Source of the DNA: Viola odorata
Lineage: Eukaryota; Streptophyta; Magnoliopsida; Malpighiales; Violaceae
Direction: 5' to 3'
DNA length: 64,000 bases
NCBI GenBank assembly: GCA_963691705.1
Contig: OY829539.1
Span: 53,604,327-53,668,326 of the forward strand
In this document: positions 42,394 through 53,657 of the stretch, piece by piece
Layout of the letters: every line of letters begins with the position of its first letter
How positions within the stretch are numbered: position 1 is the stretch's first letter
Notes under the pieces: model-generated
What the model was told of the DNA's origin: nothing
The model's input: the letters and a program-made list of their open reading frames with translations, nothing else
Database searches by the model: none
Position numbers and translations under genes: made by a program

Positions 42394-44753
42394 ATGGCTA
42401 AGACTCGCCGCCCTGAGTCAAAATCTGCCGATGAGAAAAGGATGGATATTACGGCTAGTGTTATCACATCTAAGGCCGCTCTCCGTGAGCATTTGGCCGC
42501 CCATAATGTTGATATCCCTGATGATTATAAGGCCACTGTTGCCCCTGAGTCACTACGTTTGAACAACGTTTTGACGAGCAATCGTAGGGTCTTGTATGCG
42601 CAAATGTTCCGTTATGGTTTCCGGCTTCCCATTGACTCTTTTGTCAAAGAATTGCTTGTTGTCGGCAATCTGACTCCGGCCCAACTATCCCCAAATGCGT
42701 ATTGTTGTGTTTATGCTTTTCTGGAACTTTGTAAATACAAAGGGATTACTTCCCCTTCCCTTCTACTGCTCAAATCTCTTTTTAAGCTGATGAAATGTCG
42801 GGGAGTGATAACGATATCGCCCCGTTTTGACGATGACTCTCTTAAGTCTTTTACTTGGAAACTCCTCCACATCGAGTCTTCCGTTGATGCCTGAAAAAAG
42901 GAGTATTTTGTGGTAGATATTCCTGAAGATCTTGGTTCCTGGTGGCGATCTGGGTTTAACCAAAATGTGGATGACAACGTCTGGAGTCGACCAGGGACCC
43001 TTCCGCAGCGTGAACAAGGCTGGTTAAACAAATTACTCAAACTGGAAATCAGCGTTCACATTCGTCAAGTGGCTTGTAGAATGGACATTCATTCTTGTGT
43101 TAAACGTGAGTGTCGCGTTACTCCCTTCTTTATTATCGCTGATACTAATGCTGACGTTATTTTGTGCTCTCGCAGCGACGGATCCCAACTATAAACCTGA
43201 GAGCGTATGGAGACGCTTGAAGAGGGCTCAAGAGAGAGGAAAAAAGGAGAGCTACCTCCACGGAAGCTACTGATAACCCCACCGAACTTCCGGCTACTTC
43301 CGCGAGTCTTGCTCAAGTATCCTCTTCTTCGGCTGGTGAGGGGAATATTGACATTCCTTCGGGCGTTCCCCTCGTGACCATCGCTGCTCCTCCTGCTCAG
43401 CCTTCTTCTTCTTCCAAGGCTCCTAAGGCCATTGCCAAAGGAAAAAAGAAGAGAAAAATAAGAAGCGTTGCCGCTCTTACACCTTCTCCGGACGGGGCAG
43501 GTTCTTCAGAAGCACCTCCTCCCAACACTGTTACAGTAAGGGTGCCTTTTAGCCACGATATGCTACATTTCGACGTCTGTCGTCGTTTGATTTCTCTTTT
43601 CTATATTTCATATCGCATTCTTGACAGGACACTATCGCTATTGCTACCTCCGCTCCTCCCTCAGGCGACATGAATTTGGGCTACGTGCTGACTGGTTCCA
43701 AGAAGAGACAGCGGCTGGAAGATGAGGGCAGAAATCCATCTTCCTCTACCACCGGGATGGAGAACAGACCTGTAGACGGGTTTGACTCTACGGCTGTTCC
43801 CCAGGGAGGGAATCCGTCAGAACTTTTGGAGAACTTGGGCACAGGCGAGACTTTCGGGGTTTCGCCCAATTCTTTCGGTGGTCCCGTTCACGCATATTCT
43901 TCCAATATGGGATATTAGGAGGTCTTGCCAGATTTTTCAGGCTATCAGCCTCATGGCGTTTATCTTGCTCTAGGGGGTTCGTCCACGCAGGTTCGCCCTC
44001 CTTATCCTGTGGCCTTTGTTCCTTCGAGCATCCCCCTATCGGACCGTTATAGCGAAGAAGGTGCCACATTCAACTTTGTAGCGGATCTTAGTCCGATAAG
44101 TGGGGCCGTCACTGTGACCCATCAAGTTGGACTGTATGATCTTCGTAACACTGGTCTGGCGGCACTGGGGGGTGACGGCTCGGATGAGGTTTCGACTTTG
44201 CTGGCTTCTCAAGTATTGGCGTCTGCGGCAGAACGGGAGGCCTTCCTTTCCAAGCCCGGGGTTGACAGGGTGAACTCATTATGCTCCAACCTTTTTACAA
44301 ATATGATGCAGTTCCATTACTGGGCGGAGGAAGCGCAGTGTCAGGCTGCTTCTCTTTCCTCCTCCTTGAGGAATTAGCGCGAGAGCGGAATGAGAAGAAA
44401 AAGTTACTGGAGGAGCGTACAAAACTATTGCTGGCTCATCAGGAGCAGAAGAAAGAACAGTCTGTCGCCTTGGCAGCGGAGAGGGCCAAAGTTACTGCCT
44501 TGGAGAATGAGAAATCATCCTTGGCCAAGGAGAAGGCTGCCCTGGAAGAAGAGTCAGCCGATAAGAGCCTGTGGCATGTCGAGTAGACTGCTGCTATTTT
44601 GGTTGCTTGCTTTGAGGAAGTCCACGGGGTCGATGCGTACAAACCCGATGAGGCCACTGCCGCTTTCATGCGAAGATCTGGCCATCTTAATGAGGAAGGC
44701 TTTCGCCAAGCTAAAGCGGCAGGTTGGAAACGGAGGAACCCCGAAGGTTGACG
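42394..44753 (+). pseudogene. Antisense gene 4: Transposase_28-like protein, copy B
   Basis: Starts MAKTRRPESKSADEKR at 42394. The core is FRYGFRLPID, ELLVVGNLTPAQ, YCCVYAFLELCK and SLLLLKSLFKL, then TGA 42892-42894, then SWWRSGFNQNVDD. A phase-1 intron at 43106-43175 (70 bp) matches that of copy A. A frameshift lies near 43230-43270. The second exon has a Ser/Pro-rich linker with KGKKKRKIRS (nuclear-signal-like). A second intron is likely (donor GTAAGG at ~43533, acceptor TTGACAG ending 43627). Later stops are TAG 43916-43918 and TAG 44375-44377. A C-terminal coiled coil (ERAKVTALENEKSSLAKEKA) ends at a TAG 44584-44586, with similarity to 44753. Copy B diverges widely from copy A, so the duplication is older than this insertion. 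Confidence 0.75.
43106..43175 (+). other. Intron of antisense gene 4 (70 bp, phase 1)
   Basis: Donor GTGAGTG, acceptor CTCTCGCAG ending at 43175. Position relative to the WWRSGFN block and phase agree with the intron at 40234-40300 in copy A, although the intron sequences differ. Confidence 0.7.
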
Positions 44754-44799
44754 TGCTTCGAGGCTTTGCCGCTCTTTCCTTAGTGATCAAGCGTCACTA

Positions 44800-45850
44800 A
44801 TTTTTTGTTATTATTTTGACCACCAAAGTTTGTAGCCCCCTTAAACATTTCGATGTGTCCAGGCAACTTTTATTGCTAACTTTCCTTTTATTTAGTTGTC
44901 TCTTTACGAACTCCTTTGGCGTTATCTTCGCCATGTTTTCCCAATGCGTTTACTTTTCCGAACAGATCCTTAGCGTTCCCACCAAAATTACAGAATTTGG
45001 TATTGGGTTAGCTTTCCCGGTAAGCCTGGAGATATCTCTGCTTACGAGATCCTCACTTCTTCCGCTGCCCGAAAATTATTCTGCGCATTCTTAATTGTAA
45101 ATCATCAGTAATAAAAACACGTTACGAGGGATAGTAATTACCCGTAGGAGCCTTTCCGCTGCCATCATAGGGCGTTACCTTGGAACCCGCGGGAATCGCT
45201 TTCGCTATCAGCTCTATACTTCACCAGGGGTTACACATCTGGTTACTAGCCGGGATTTCACGATTCTACGCGTTTCCCTATTTTCACGATCGTCCCGTAA
45301 AGTGCCTCGTCTTAGTGAGCTGTCGGATCGGGACAGCTATCACAAGGCTAGGGAATTTTCACTTTTGGGTGTTGCCCTCGCGTCTAGAACCGTGTCCTTA
45401 CTTAATGGCCTAGCTGCAGCAGCCCAGCCGTTAAGATAGGATTCTTGTTTCTAGAACGGAGTTTCTATTTCCTTGGGGCGTGCCTCGTCTCGCTGGGCCG
45501 TCTCCACGAGAACGGCCAGCACAAGAAAAGGACTTTTCACTCCCAAAGATACCGGGTGGTGCCCTCACTTAATGAGCCATCTGATCAAGATCGGTCATCA
45601 CAAGGATAAGACTTTTCACCCCCGGGGGCGTCCAGGATCTTTCAATCCGACGCTAATTCAAGGTATGTTGGGTAGTGCCCTCACTTAGTGGGCCATCTGA
45701 TCAAGACCGGCCATCACAAGGATAGGACTTTTCACTTCCCCAAGATACCCCCTTTTTTATCTGCACAAAGGCAACCATAAACACCCACGAAAGCTCTCTC
45801 ATCGAGCGTTAGTCATGGTTAGGGTTGACATAAATCAAAGGTGTAGATAA
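44800..45850. other. Noncoding region between antisense gene 4 and integrase
   Basis: No domain is recognisable. A direct repeat near 45555-45610 and 45670-45730 (GGTGGTGCCCTCACTTAATG type, then CCATCTGATCAAGA) occurs twice, with a diverged third copy near 45305-45410. The convergent ends of the antisense genes and gag-pol meet here. Confidence 0.45.
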
Positions 45851-45852
45851 AA

Positions 45853-48800
45853 TTAAGTTCTAGAGTAATATAACTTCAAGCGAGCGATATTCCAAGAGTT
45901 GGATAAGGGTGTACCATCGAGAGTCTCCAGATGATAGGCTCCTTTCCCGACAACGTGGGTGACGCGATATGATCCATCCCTGTTTGGACTGAGTTTTCCC
46001 ATGCGTTGCCCTGCCGCTCGCTTGTCTCTGAGAACCAGGTCACCGGCTTTCAGCAACCGCTCTTTGACGCGCCTGTTATGATAACGGGCCATCTTTTGTT
46101 TGTAATGCTGCGTTTTCAGAAGGATTTCTTCTCGGACTTCTGGTAACGTGTCCAGGTTAGTTCGTAACCTTTCCTCATTCAGTTCCTCCCGGAAGTGAGC
46201 CACCCGTAGGCTCATGGTTCCAATTTCCACCGGTGTAACGGCTTCGGTCCCGAAGGCCAACGCGAAGGGTGTTTCTCCGGTGCTAGTTTTAACGGTCATG
46301 CGGTACGCCCACATCACGTATGGTAGCTCGTCAGCCCATTTCTTTTTAGACCCTTCTAGGTTTTTCTTAATGCCGCTAAGGATGCTCCGATTGGTTACCT
46401 CCGCCTGTCCATTAGTTTGCGGATGAGCCATGGAGGAAAATCGTTGCTCGATTCCAAATTCTGAGCACTGGTCTTTGAAGAATTGGCTGGTGAACTGCGT
46501 TCCATTATCGCTGACAAGGACACGAGGTACGCCAAACCTCATGATAACTTGATGTTTGAAGAAACGCCAAGTTTTTTCTGCCGTGATTGTGGCGACCACT
46601 TCAGCTTCCGCCCACTTAGTGAAATAGTCTACCGCCACTATCACAAACTTCAGTTGAGACCTTGCCTTTGGGAATGGACCTAGGATATCGATCCCCCATT
46701 TAGCAAAAGACAAGGGGCGATAATTTCAGATATTTCAGTGGCAGGTCGCCGAGGAATTTTGGCAAACTCCTGGCACTTAGGGCAAGTTTACACATAGTTG
46801 TGGCAATCTCTCCGGATGGTGGGCCAGTAGAATCTGGATCGGAAGACTTGTGCCTCCAGGGTACCACCTGACACATGCATACCATATACCCCATTCATGG
46901 ATTTCGCGCAAGGTGTGAAGACCCTCTTGCTCAGTTATACATTTGGCGGCAGGGTGAGAGAAACATCTTCGAATCAAATCCCCATCATAGTACGTACAAC
47001 GAGCTGCCTGTCTCAGTACCTTCTTCTTTTCAGTGGTATCCTCAGGCAGTCCCTCGTGTTTCAAGTATTTGATTACGGGAATTCGCAAGTCGCTCTCACG
47101 CTCCTCCACACATAAAGATGCTTGCTCTTCCATGAAGGATGGTACCGATAGCTCACGATAATATACGCCTTTGGGTATGGACACTTCCAGATTGGCGGCC
47201 AATTTTGCTAGATTGTCAGCTTCAGCGTTTTCCTCCCGGGGAACATGCTCGAAGCTGACTTGCATGCCCTCTTTCTTTATTTCCAACAACTCTCGCTTTA
47301 CTATGGCGAGATATTGAATCATGATAGGTTCTCGGGCCTGAGAGTGCCCCAAGACCTGGTCAATTATTAACTTGGAATCACCACAGATTTTTAGACGCAG
47401 GTCTCCTCTTCTTCCAGTGTCGTGCCTCCCTTTAGAAGAAAGCCCTTTCCCTATTCTGAGCCCGGCTAGCAACGCCTCATATTCTGCCGCGTTATTAGAT
47501 AACGGCTATAGGATTCAAATGGCGTATCGTATTTGCATATCGTGCGGCCCATTTATAAAGATTCCAGCTCCAGCCAGCTCTTGGTTTTTGGCTCCATCCA
47601 CATGGACGATCCAGAGCTCCGTATAGGTTTCCGGAAACGGGAGATCCATATCGCCCCATTACGCTTCAGGTATGCCGTCCAAAGGATCCTCTGTAAAGGT
47701 GCATTCCGCTATGAAATTGGCCTGGATCTGAGCCTTTATGGACGGTCGAGACTGATACCTTAATCCATACTGTTCTAATTCGAGCGCCCAGATCAACATT
47801 CTTCCGGAAGATTCAGGCTTTCAAAATATTCTTTTCAGAGGCTGGTCCGTGAGCACGATAACGGAATAAGACTGAAAATATCGATCCATTTTGCGGGTGG
47901 CTTGTATAAGAGCGAACGCTATCTTTTCGATTCGGGCGTATCGCAATTTCGCATCCTTCAGAACGTGGCTCACAAAATAGACCGAGCGATGAGAGTGGTT
48001 ATCGTCGCGAACGAGGACGGCACTGACCACTTCGTCTACAACACCAAGATACAAATATAGGGTATCGCCTGCTTCGAGTCTTGTCAATAGTAAGTCAGAC
48101 GATAGGTAATCTTTTAGGCCGATAAATGCTTCTTCACATTCCGAGGTCCACCCGAACGAGGCTTTCTTGCTTATGACTTTGAAAAAAGGGAGACATTTCT
48201 CTCCTTGCTTGGAAATGAATCGCCCAAGGGCGATGACTCGCCCTGTTAGCCTTTGCACCTCTTTGATGGTTCTTAGCGATATCATGTCTTGTATGGCTTT
48301 AACCTTTGAAAGGTTAGGCAGGATACGTTTTTGGCTGACCACGTAGCCCAAGAATTTTCCTGTTTGAAATGCAAACATGCATTTTAGGGGATTTAGCTTC
48401 ATGCGATATCTTTTCATTATATCAAAGACTTCTTTTAAGTCCCGTAGGTGATCTTGAAAGCTCGCGCTCTTCACTAATATATCGTCAACGTATGCTTCCA
48501 CATTCCTCCCTATTTGTTTTTCAAATATCTTGTTGGCCATACGTTGGAATGTCGCCCCGGTATTTTTCAACCCAAACGGCATCGCCGTATAACAGTATGT
48601 AGCCTTTGGAGTGAGAAATGCAGTCTTTTCTTCATCTTCTAGGGCCATGGGGATCTGATGGTACCCAGAGTTGGCATCTAGTGAGCTTAAATAAGCGTAC
48701 CCAGCGGTCTGATCAACTAACTGATCTATGCGAGGAAGCGGGTGGCAATCCTTAGGGCAGGCATCATTTAAATCGGTAAAGTCGATGCACATGCGCCAAT

Positions 48801-51716
48801 CCCCATTGGGCTTAGGAACAAGGACAGGGTTCGCTAGCCAGGTGGGATATTGAACTTCGCGGATAAACCCTGCGTCAAGAAGCTTTGCTACCTCTTTGTC
48901 CACAGCCAACGCCTTTTCATTAGAGAATGCGCGCCGCTTTTGCTGTACCGGCCTGGCATCTGGGTCTACATTGAGCCGATGTTCGGCTATTTTGCGCGAT
49001 ATACCTGGCATGTCTGCGGGTTTCCACGCGAAATCTCCTTGGCATTTGTTCAGTAGCCGGGCCAGTTGAAGGTTTTCCGCTGGGCTAAGTTTTTCACTGA
49101 TCAGGAAGCTTGCTTCCTCTATGCTGATTGCCGGAACGGGTACCATTTTGTCCAGAGGTTGAGCGCGCTTCTCATCACCCTGCTCATAGGGGTCCGCTGC
49201 TATACACACATACCTATCGCAACTTCTTCGAGTCATGAGCGAGTAGCCTTCCGCCGCCAGCTTTTGATCGCCCTTTATAGATACTACCCCATCCCAGGAG
49301 GGGTATTTCATCTTTAGATGCTTCTGCGATATCACCGCTCCAAAGCGGTTGAGGAAAGGTCGTCCGAGTACGACATTGTAAGGCAAATTTAAATCCACGA
49401 CAAGGAACAACAAATTCTCTGATCGCTTGTAGGTGTCTTCTCGAAAATATATGGGCAAAGTAATTACCCCCGTGACAGGGATTGGAACCCCATCAACGCC
49501 GACTATAGGCCGTTTGCTAGGCGTTAGCTCATTATTAGGGCGTTTCATGAGATTGTATGCTTCCAGCGAAAAGAGGTTCACCGCGCTCCCGTTATCAATA
49601 AGAGTTCTTCTGATTCCATGACTGGCGATGACGGGCGTAACCACCAACGCATCATTGTGCGGATAGACGACGCCTTTCTCATCTTCTTCGGAAAAGGATA
49701 ATACCATTCGATCCAATATGCCTATCGCACCTCCTTTCTCTATCGTTCCATCACGTGTGCGTTTTTCTCCTTTCGCGGCTGTCAGTTGCTCTGATTCGTC
49801 CATATAAGGGGTTCCTCCTGCGATGATGTTAATCATGGGGATGTATTCGTCATCAACCGTAAGAGTTTCCCTATCTTTCCCTCCAGGGGCATTATCCTTC
49901 TGTGGAATGCGAGGAGGAGCTGGCCATTCATCTGTCGTCCTTTTCATAGGATTATTTCTGGCGTCTTCTCTTATCTGGGTGGCGAATTCTCCTAAATATC
50001 CTTCTTCCACCAAACGTTCTGTCGCCGATTTTAATTCTCTGCACGCTTCCGTGGAATGGCCCCTGGCTTTGTGGAATTTACAATAAGCATTTTCCCTTCT
50101 CCCTAGAAACACTCCTGGTTTCGTAGGCGCGGGGTAGCGGATGGGAAGATTTCGCTGTTCCGCTATCGCTAAAATTTCTGCCCTTGGCATATTAAGGGAA
50201 GGAAAATTTGGGTCATATGTCCGATTTTTATAAGAATCCCTGCTACGTCGAGTGGGGGAATCACTGGTTTTTCCCTTCGAAAAATGACCCTTTTGTCTAT
50301 TAGAGGCCTTGGGGATATGATCCTTCCGCCTGGCGTAATCGTCGATAAAATGGTCGTCAGGAAGGGGCTTCGTGGGAGCAGCGGTAATTTGAGATGTCCC
50401 ATGCGGCACATTATACGTCCTATCTCCTTCTTCTTCCATTTTCGCATAATTATGAGCTTTAAGTCTCAACGCATCTAAAGTCACTAGAGGGTCCACCATA
50501 AGCGCGTCTTTCAGCTTTCCGTAGCGGCAGTTCCTTTTCAGAGCTTCTATAGCAAAATCGATAGTAACGCCCGGCGTTAAGGACATTTCCAAATCGAAGC
50601 GGCTAAGAAATTCCTTAAGGTTTCTTGAAGCATTCGCTGTATGTCAAATAACGCGGCGGCAGATTTCCTGATTGGAATTGCCGTGCTAAATCTGCTCTGA
50701 AATTTAGATTCTAATTGTGAGAAATTATTAATGGATCCACCAGGGAGACCCTCAAACCAGAGACGCGCAACGCCCGATAGTGTCAGAACAAATATTTGGC
50801 ATAACGCCGCATCACTGTGGGTCTGAAACTGAACAAAATCCTTCACTTTATTGATATGCGAGATGGGATCCTTGGTGCCATCATAAGTATCAGTGGGAAG
50901 CTTCACACGTCGACTGACCCTGTGACGCCTTATACGACGGCTAAATGGGTGGCCCGAAGTATCATCAAGAATTTCACGCGCCTGACGCGGAGGAGACATT
51001 TCAGCCTGACGCCCCATATTTCGTGGTTCTGGCGTAAGATGTCGCCTAGGAGATCGACTGCGACTCCTGAGTGAATGACTTCGATGCCTTCGACTACTGG
51101 ATCTTTCACTGCACTCGGGAGACAAACTCCTGTTGGCTCCTTCTCTCCGTCCGTCCCACCGGTTCCTAACCCCTTCAAGTTGCCTGTCTCCTTGTAGGAT
51201 GAGACCTTGCGGCATTTATGGTACGTAAGCCTCTACTCTTCCTTGAGTAAACTGCCCAATACTAATCAGAGGATTTCCCGCGAATAAAGGCATCTGGAGG
51301 TTTTTTGGACACAACGGTGATAAAGGTTGATCAGCAACAATAGATGGGGTGAACATGACGCGGGGAGGGAGACTAGATCCAGAAGCACCAGGCGTGACTC
51401 TTGCGGCCATTTCAGTCAAATATTCCCGCCGAGAACGAAGGGCCGCTATTTCCATTGCAAAAGGATGTTCACGGTTGAGCACAGATCCTCCCGAAAGAGG
51501 AGTGGAGAAGTCAGATCCTATTATCTGAGATGACAAAATGCCCGTTTGCGAGGAGACCAATCCTCTAGCGATCCCGGCCGAGAGGTCCAGAGATCCCGAA
51601 ATAATTGGTTGTGTCGTCATAGAGAGATCAGCAGTGGCAAAAGGGAATAGCTGTCTGCGGATTGAGAAGGGGATATTAGAGGACGATGATCGGATCGGCT
51701 CCGATTCTGTGGTCAT
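45853..51716 (-). pseudogene. Tat-lineage gag-pol with dual RNase H, broken by stops and frameshifts
   Basis: In order on the minus strand: gag N-terminus (~51716), TAA 51218-51216, gag core with an Arg/Ser stretch (RSRSRSPRRH) and FEGLPGGSINNFSQL; a one-base frameshift near 50592. The knuckle-like CKFHKARGHSTEAC lies near 50085. The protease has LIDNGSAVNLF near 49605. RT (49000-48400) has FTDLNDACPKD, MPFGLKNTGATFQRM and catalytic YVDD near 48485. RNase H ends at TGA 47823-47821. The additional RNase H (47600-47200) has VHVDGA, NNAAEYEALLAGL, CGDSKLIIDQV and NAEADNLAKLA, with three more stops between 47690 and 47490. After a frameshift near 46750 comes integrase (46713-45853) with GIDILGPF, SDNGTQF and NGQAEVTNR, i.e. 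D, D, E. All enzymes are recognisable; the copy is not translatable as a whole. Confidence 0.88.
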
Positions 51717-51779
51717 GACCGTTCCAATCTTCCGACTAAATGGAGCTTGGCTATTAAGGACGCTCACTTAATATACCAA

Positions 51780-51801
51780 AGCTCTCAATGAAAGCACCAT
51801 T
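51780..51801 (-). promoter_or_regulatory. Primer-binding site of the inner Tat element
   Basis: Directly inside the 5' LTR the minus strand reads TGGTGCTTTCATTGAGAGC, a primer site found in many plant Gypsy elements. I do not assign the tRNA with certainty. Confidence 0.6.
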
Positions 51802-52321
51802 TGATAAGATTCAATGTCGATTTGTAAGATTCGGTGTCGTGTCTGATCGGAACGGCGGCGATCGGTGTCGGATGTACCTGCAAAGCGCCGGAGGGGGGCT
51901 CTGGCGTAGACACTCCGATGCTTAAGTCAGTTCGGGTTTCAAAGTAACAGAGGTTTTTCTGAGTGATCTCGATCTTACCTTCTGTTTGAAAAAGTAGGGG
52001 TATTTATAGGCCTGGATGGCGATACCTGGCGATAACAGTCCAGGCGATGTCTGATGATGACGTCACAAGCGATACCAGTAGGTGACGTCATGAGCGATAT
52101 CTGACGGGGCTGCCGGGAACGATAACCTCGTGGGTCCCTAGGATGGGATGACGCCGTGCGTATAGAGTCGCGTGAGTCCCCCCTCCGCTGATGTCGACCA
52201 TCCTAGGAATCCTCCGCTGATTCTCGGGCGATATGAAGATATCCTACGGGTCTTATGAGAATCCGTCCCGGTGGGAGCCATAAGTGTAGTAGCACCGTTA
52301 GGGCTGTCTTGATTGTTATCA
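51802..52321 (-). repeat. 5' LTR of the inner Tat element (520 bp)
   Basis: The forward sequence starts TGATAAGATTC and ends TTGTTATCA. A possible TATA segment for this strand is the complement of TATTTATAGG near 51999-52008. It is followed by the target duplication ACTCT. Confidence 0.9.
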
Positions 52322-52326
52322 ACTCT

Positions 52327-53650
52327 CTTTTTGATTTCGAGATCATTTTGACGAACCGCACCAACTTTTGAATTTTCACAGGGAGTGATATCTCTTTACT
52401 TTGATATCATCACTCGTTGTTGACGAAGCGCGCCTAGTTTTTTTTTTTACCTCCATTGGAAATGATCTCTCCCCCTCCCTCTTTTTTTTTTTCCTAGATC
52501 ATTGTTACCCTTTGACCATTTTTTTTTCACTTGCTTTCGCCCTTTTCTGCTTCTTTTTTTTTTTAGTAAGCACAATTCTTATTTGGTCTGTCATCCTCTC
52601 TATCTTTGGTAGAAACTTCCAAACCTTGATTTATTTGATTTTCCTTCGACGTTGGTTTGCCAGCGATCCTCTAAGGGCTCCCTTGTTATTCCCTTGCTTG
52701 ATGTGTGCTCTAGTTTAGTGGTCCCCAGTCGAGCACTACTCACTTGGTTAGGAGAATAAGAGGCTTGGTTTTGAGTGTTTAATAGAATCGTACGTGGTGT
52801 ACAAAGTATGCATTTAAGGGCAAAAAGGTTGAAAAATGAAAATGTGGAAGGACAGCAAAGCAAAGTCCAATGTCATCTTACTGCTATCCCATGTCTGATG
52901 ATTCATGTACCCTGGATATTATGCAAATCTAACTAGCACCTAGTTTAGCATTTACACTCATGAAAGAAACAAGGCGTGAAGGCCCAAAATACTCACAGCG
53001 TTATATTTTGTGACTGCTTACATCTAAACATGTCATGGATATAAGAGTTAACAGACAAGATCATGCATGCTTATACAATTTCTAATGAACACAAAATGAT
53101 GAATGCCTTGATTTTAAGGAATGTTAAAACGTAGGATTTTCAAGCCAAGCAATATATTTATTTTATTTTATTTTGGAAAAAACTAAGAATTTTAGCAGAC
53201 ATGACGCACACACTCTTGCAATAACATAAATTGGGGAAATTTTAAAAAGGGTGGAAAATGTAAATTGCGAAAACATAAATTGCGGAAACGGAAACTGCAA
53301 AAAATATAAAAGGATAACTTCCCTGAAAAATGAGCTTTGACATTTTTCGACACCTTCTCTTGGTCGTCACTTCACTCGCTTGCCCCCAAGTACAAGTCTC
53401 ACTGTACCTTGAATGAAGAGGGGATTTAAATAGTAGGTTCACAAGAAAAAGATATCCCAAGATGTTGAATTTAAAATTGACGGGGAAAAGAGAGAAAAGA
53501 AAAAAAATAGATATATTGAAAAGAACACGTGGGTTGCCTCCCACGAAGCGCCCTTATTTAAAGTCATATGCTCGACTAATGTACAAAAGATGTCATGGGT
53601 ATCGCCACTGAATGATTAAATGGGAAGGGTCCACCGCGGGCCTAAAGAGC
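52327..53650. other. Noncoding internal region of the gag-only element
   Basis: Contains T-rich tracts (52440-52570) and AT-rich sequence. No RT, protease or integrase remains are visible between gag and the insertion of the inner element. A conserved small hairpin lies at 53528-53545. Confidence 0.55.
53528..53545 (-). other. Small hairpin downstream of gag (CGTGGG-AGGCAA-CCCACG)
   Basis: On the minus strand a perfect 6-bp stem closes a 6-base loop, 113 bp after the gag stop. The same structure with a changed outer pair follows the Athila pol at 63576-63593. Confidence 0.6.
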
Positions 53651-53657
53651 GATCATT

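Larger units (their letters stand above)
36302..52321 (-). mobile_element. Complete Tat-lineage Ty3/Gypsy retrotransposon (16,020 bp) with antisense genes
   Basis: LTRs at 36302-36824 (3') and 51802-52321 (5'), target duplication ACTCT at 36297-36301 and 52322-52326. The minus strand codes gag, protease, RT, RNase H, a second RNase H and integrase (51716 to 45853). The second RNase H domain is the hallmark of the Tat lineage (Ogre, Retand, Grande). The ~9 kb between pol and the 3' LTR carry four genes on the opposite strand, as known for Grande-like members. The coding regions have several stops and frameshifts, so this copy is defective although its LTRs are very similar. Confidence 0.92.

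Noticed and set aside
39527..44753. Antisense genes as host genes trapped between elements
   Set aside because: They lie between LTRs sharing one target duplication and match the family of ORFs known from Tat-type elements.
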